Part shown: positions 63,293-64,000 of the stretch, in pieces | How positions within the stretch are numbered: the stretch's first letter is position 1 | Layout of the letters: every line of letters begins with the position of its first letter | Source: Panax quinquefolius | Lineage: Eukaryota; Streptophyta; Magnoliopsida; Apiales; Araliaceae | DNA length: 64,000 nucleotides | Direction: 5' to 3' | Assembly (NCBI GenBank): GCA_020205615.1 | Contig: CM035156.1 | Coordinates: forward strand, 16,395,128-16,459,127 | The notes under the pieces: model-generated | Database searches by the model: none | What the model was told of the DNA's origin: nothing | Seen by the model: the letters and a program-made list of their open reading frames with translations, nothing else | Program-made: the position numbers and the translations under genes

Positions 63293-63980
63293 TTATAGCT
63301 TCTTGAACACAACTGGATCTTCATCGATCTTCGCATGGACCCTTATCTCATTCCACCATGGCTGCAAAGTTATATTGGCTCCTATGTCACGTAGAGTTCT
63401 GCCTACGAAATGACTACCAATTGGGCACGGGATTGCAAAATTGCCCGGATCCTTGAGCTTTGGTGAAGAAGGTACATGGGGCACTATAGAAATTAGGTTA
63501 ACAACATTGGAACTCAAGGCTAGATCTTCTTCGGTCTCCTTTTTATGCTCCCCACTTGTCTCCTCTTTTTCAGCATCCATGACTATTGGCTCGGGTACTC
63601 TATCAGTTTCAGGATCCATGTTACTTGCAATTCACCTTGATGTTAATGACATTTACCAACTGCCCAATTTGATACTTTATATTTCTAAGAGTCACTTCAT
63701 GATTGTTTTTCCACGTCTCATTCTCTTTTATGTACTTAATCAAAAGCTCCTCCAGTTCTGGTTTTTTTTCCTGTTGTGGGAGTGGTTATTGACAAGCTTG
63801 AAATCAGTTTGGTTGAGTTTGTCGTGACGCTTGAGGTTGGGCTTGATTATTTTGCCACGAGAAATTTGAGTGATACGATGATAGTTGTTGGGATAAGCAT
63901 AATTGTTGGGATAGTCAGTGAAGTTGCCACCATACTGTATTGTTCTTCATCTGTGCTGACAATTCATCGAGTTCATAAAT
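63293..63980 (-). pseudogene. Gag-protease of a Tat/Athila-like Ty3 element
   Basis: On the minus strand, 63980-63620 reads as a broken gag C-terminus containing LEELLIKYIKENETWKNN and IKYQIGQLV, a conserved gag segment of this clade. An open frame 63619-63293 has an acidic stretch, then KLKDPGNFAIPCPIGSHFVG and DIGANITLQP. This is the retropepsin core in which DIGA replaces DLGA/DTGA. After the stop at 63293 the sequence goes, within about 200 bp, to the post-pol noncoding region, with no reverse transcriptase between. The element is thus pol-less or internally deleted. It continues past the window end. Confidence 0.7.
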
Positions 63981-64000
63981 CCATGTTGCGTTTGGCTCAG

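Noticed and set aside
1..64000. tRNA, rRNA or other structured RNA genes
   Set aside because: None recognised by eye; the tRNA-like strings seen are retroelement primer-binding sites.

Overview
This is nuclear DNA from a flowering plant, most likely a eudicot. The evidence is intron-rich genes with GT-AG introns, AT-rich intergenic DNA, long-LTR Ty3/gypsy retrotransposons primed by initiator tRNA-Met, MITEs, and two plant organellar enzyme genes. The species cannot be named from the sequence.

Two host genes are visible and are transcribed away from each other. On the minus strand (12409 down to 8718) is a complete three-exon gene for a CDK5RAP1/MiaB-type tRNA methylthiotransferase. On the plus strand (47942 to 61101 and beyond) are fourteen exons of mitochondrial D-2-hydroxyglutarate dehydrogenase; its last exon is not in the window. 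From memory, the Arabidopsis orthologues are neighbours on chromosome 4, so this looks like a conserved gene pair whose shared upstream region has been expanded.

Region by region: 1-6827 is the 3' part of a forward Ty3/gypsy chromovirus (decayed gag-pol plus 3' LTR). 6828-8717 is AT-rich DNA with short tandem repeats and palindromes. 8718-12409 is the methylthiotransferase gene. 13156-46545 is one composite insertion flanked by the 5-bp duplication TTTTA. Its host is a forward element (A). A minus-strand element (B, carrying a further nested solo LTR, C) sits inside A's 5' LTR. A minus-strand LTR (E, containing solo LTR D with a perfect AAAAT duplication) and a minus-strand element (F) replace most of A's gag-pol. 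46546-47941 holds a MITE inserted in a LINE remnant, followed by the upstream hairpin of D2HGDH. 47942-61101 is D2HGDH; intron 1 carries a solo LTR of about 3.4 kb and intron 5 a hAT-like MITE. 61102-64000 is intron 14 or downstream DNA, occupied by a minus-strand Athila/Tat-like element that has gag and protease but no pol.

The two enzymes do not share a pathway. One modifies tRNA in organelles; the other passes electrons from D-2-hydroxyglutarate to the mitochondrial electron-transfer flavoprotein. I found no new defence or biosynthetic system. The most unusual material is the repeat architecture inside the LTRs: about 60-bp tandem units with GGAAC/GTTCC arms, an iterated CCGTAGTGC motif, and GTGAATAGTA-type repeats. 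The nested insertion between two otherwise intact genes is also notable. The retroelement copies carry many short indels around CG/CCG sites while the host exons stay perfectly in frame, so consensus error in methylated DNA should be considered before counting frameshifts as real.
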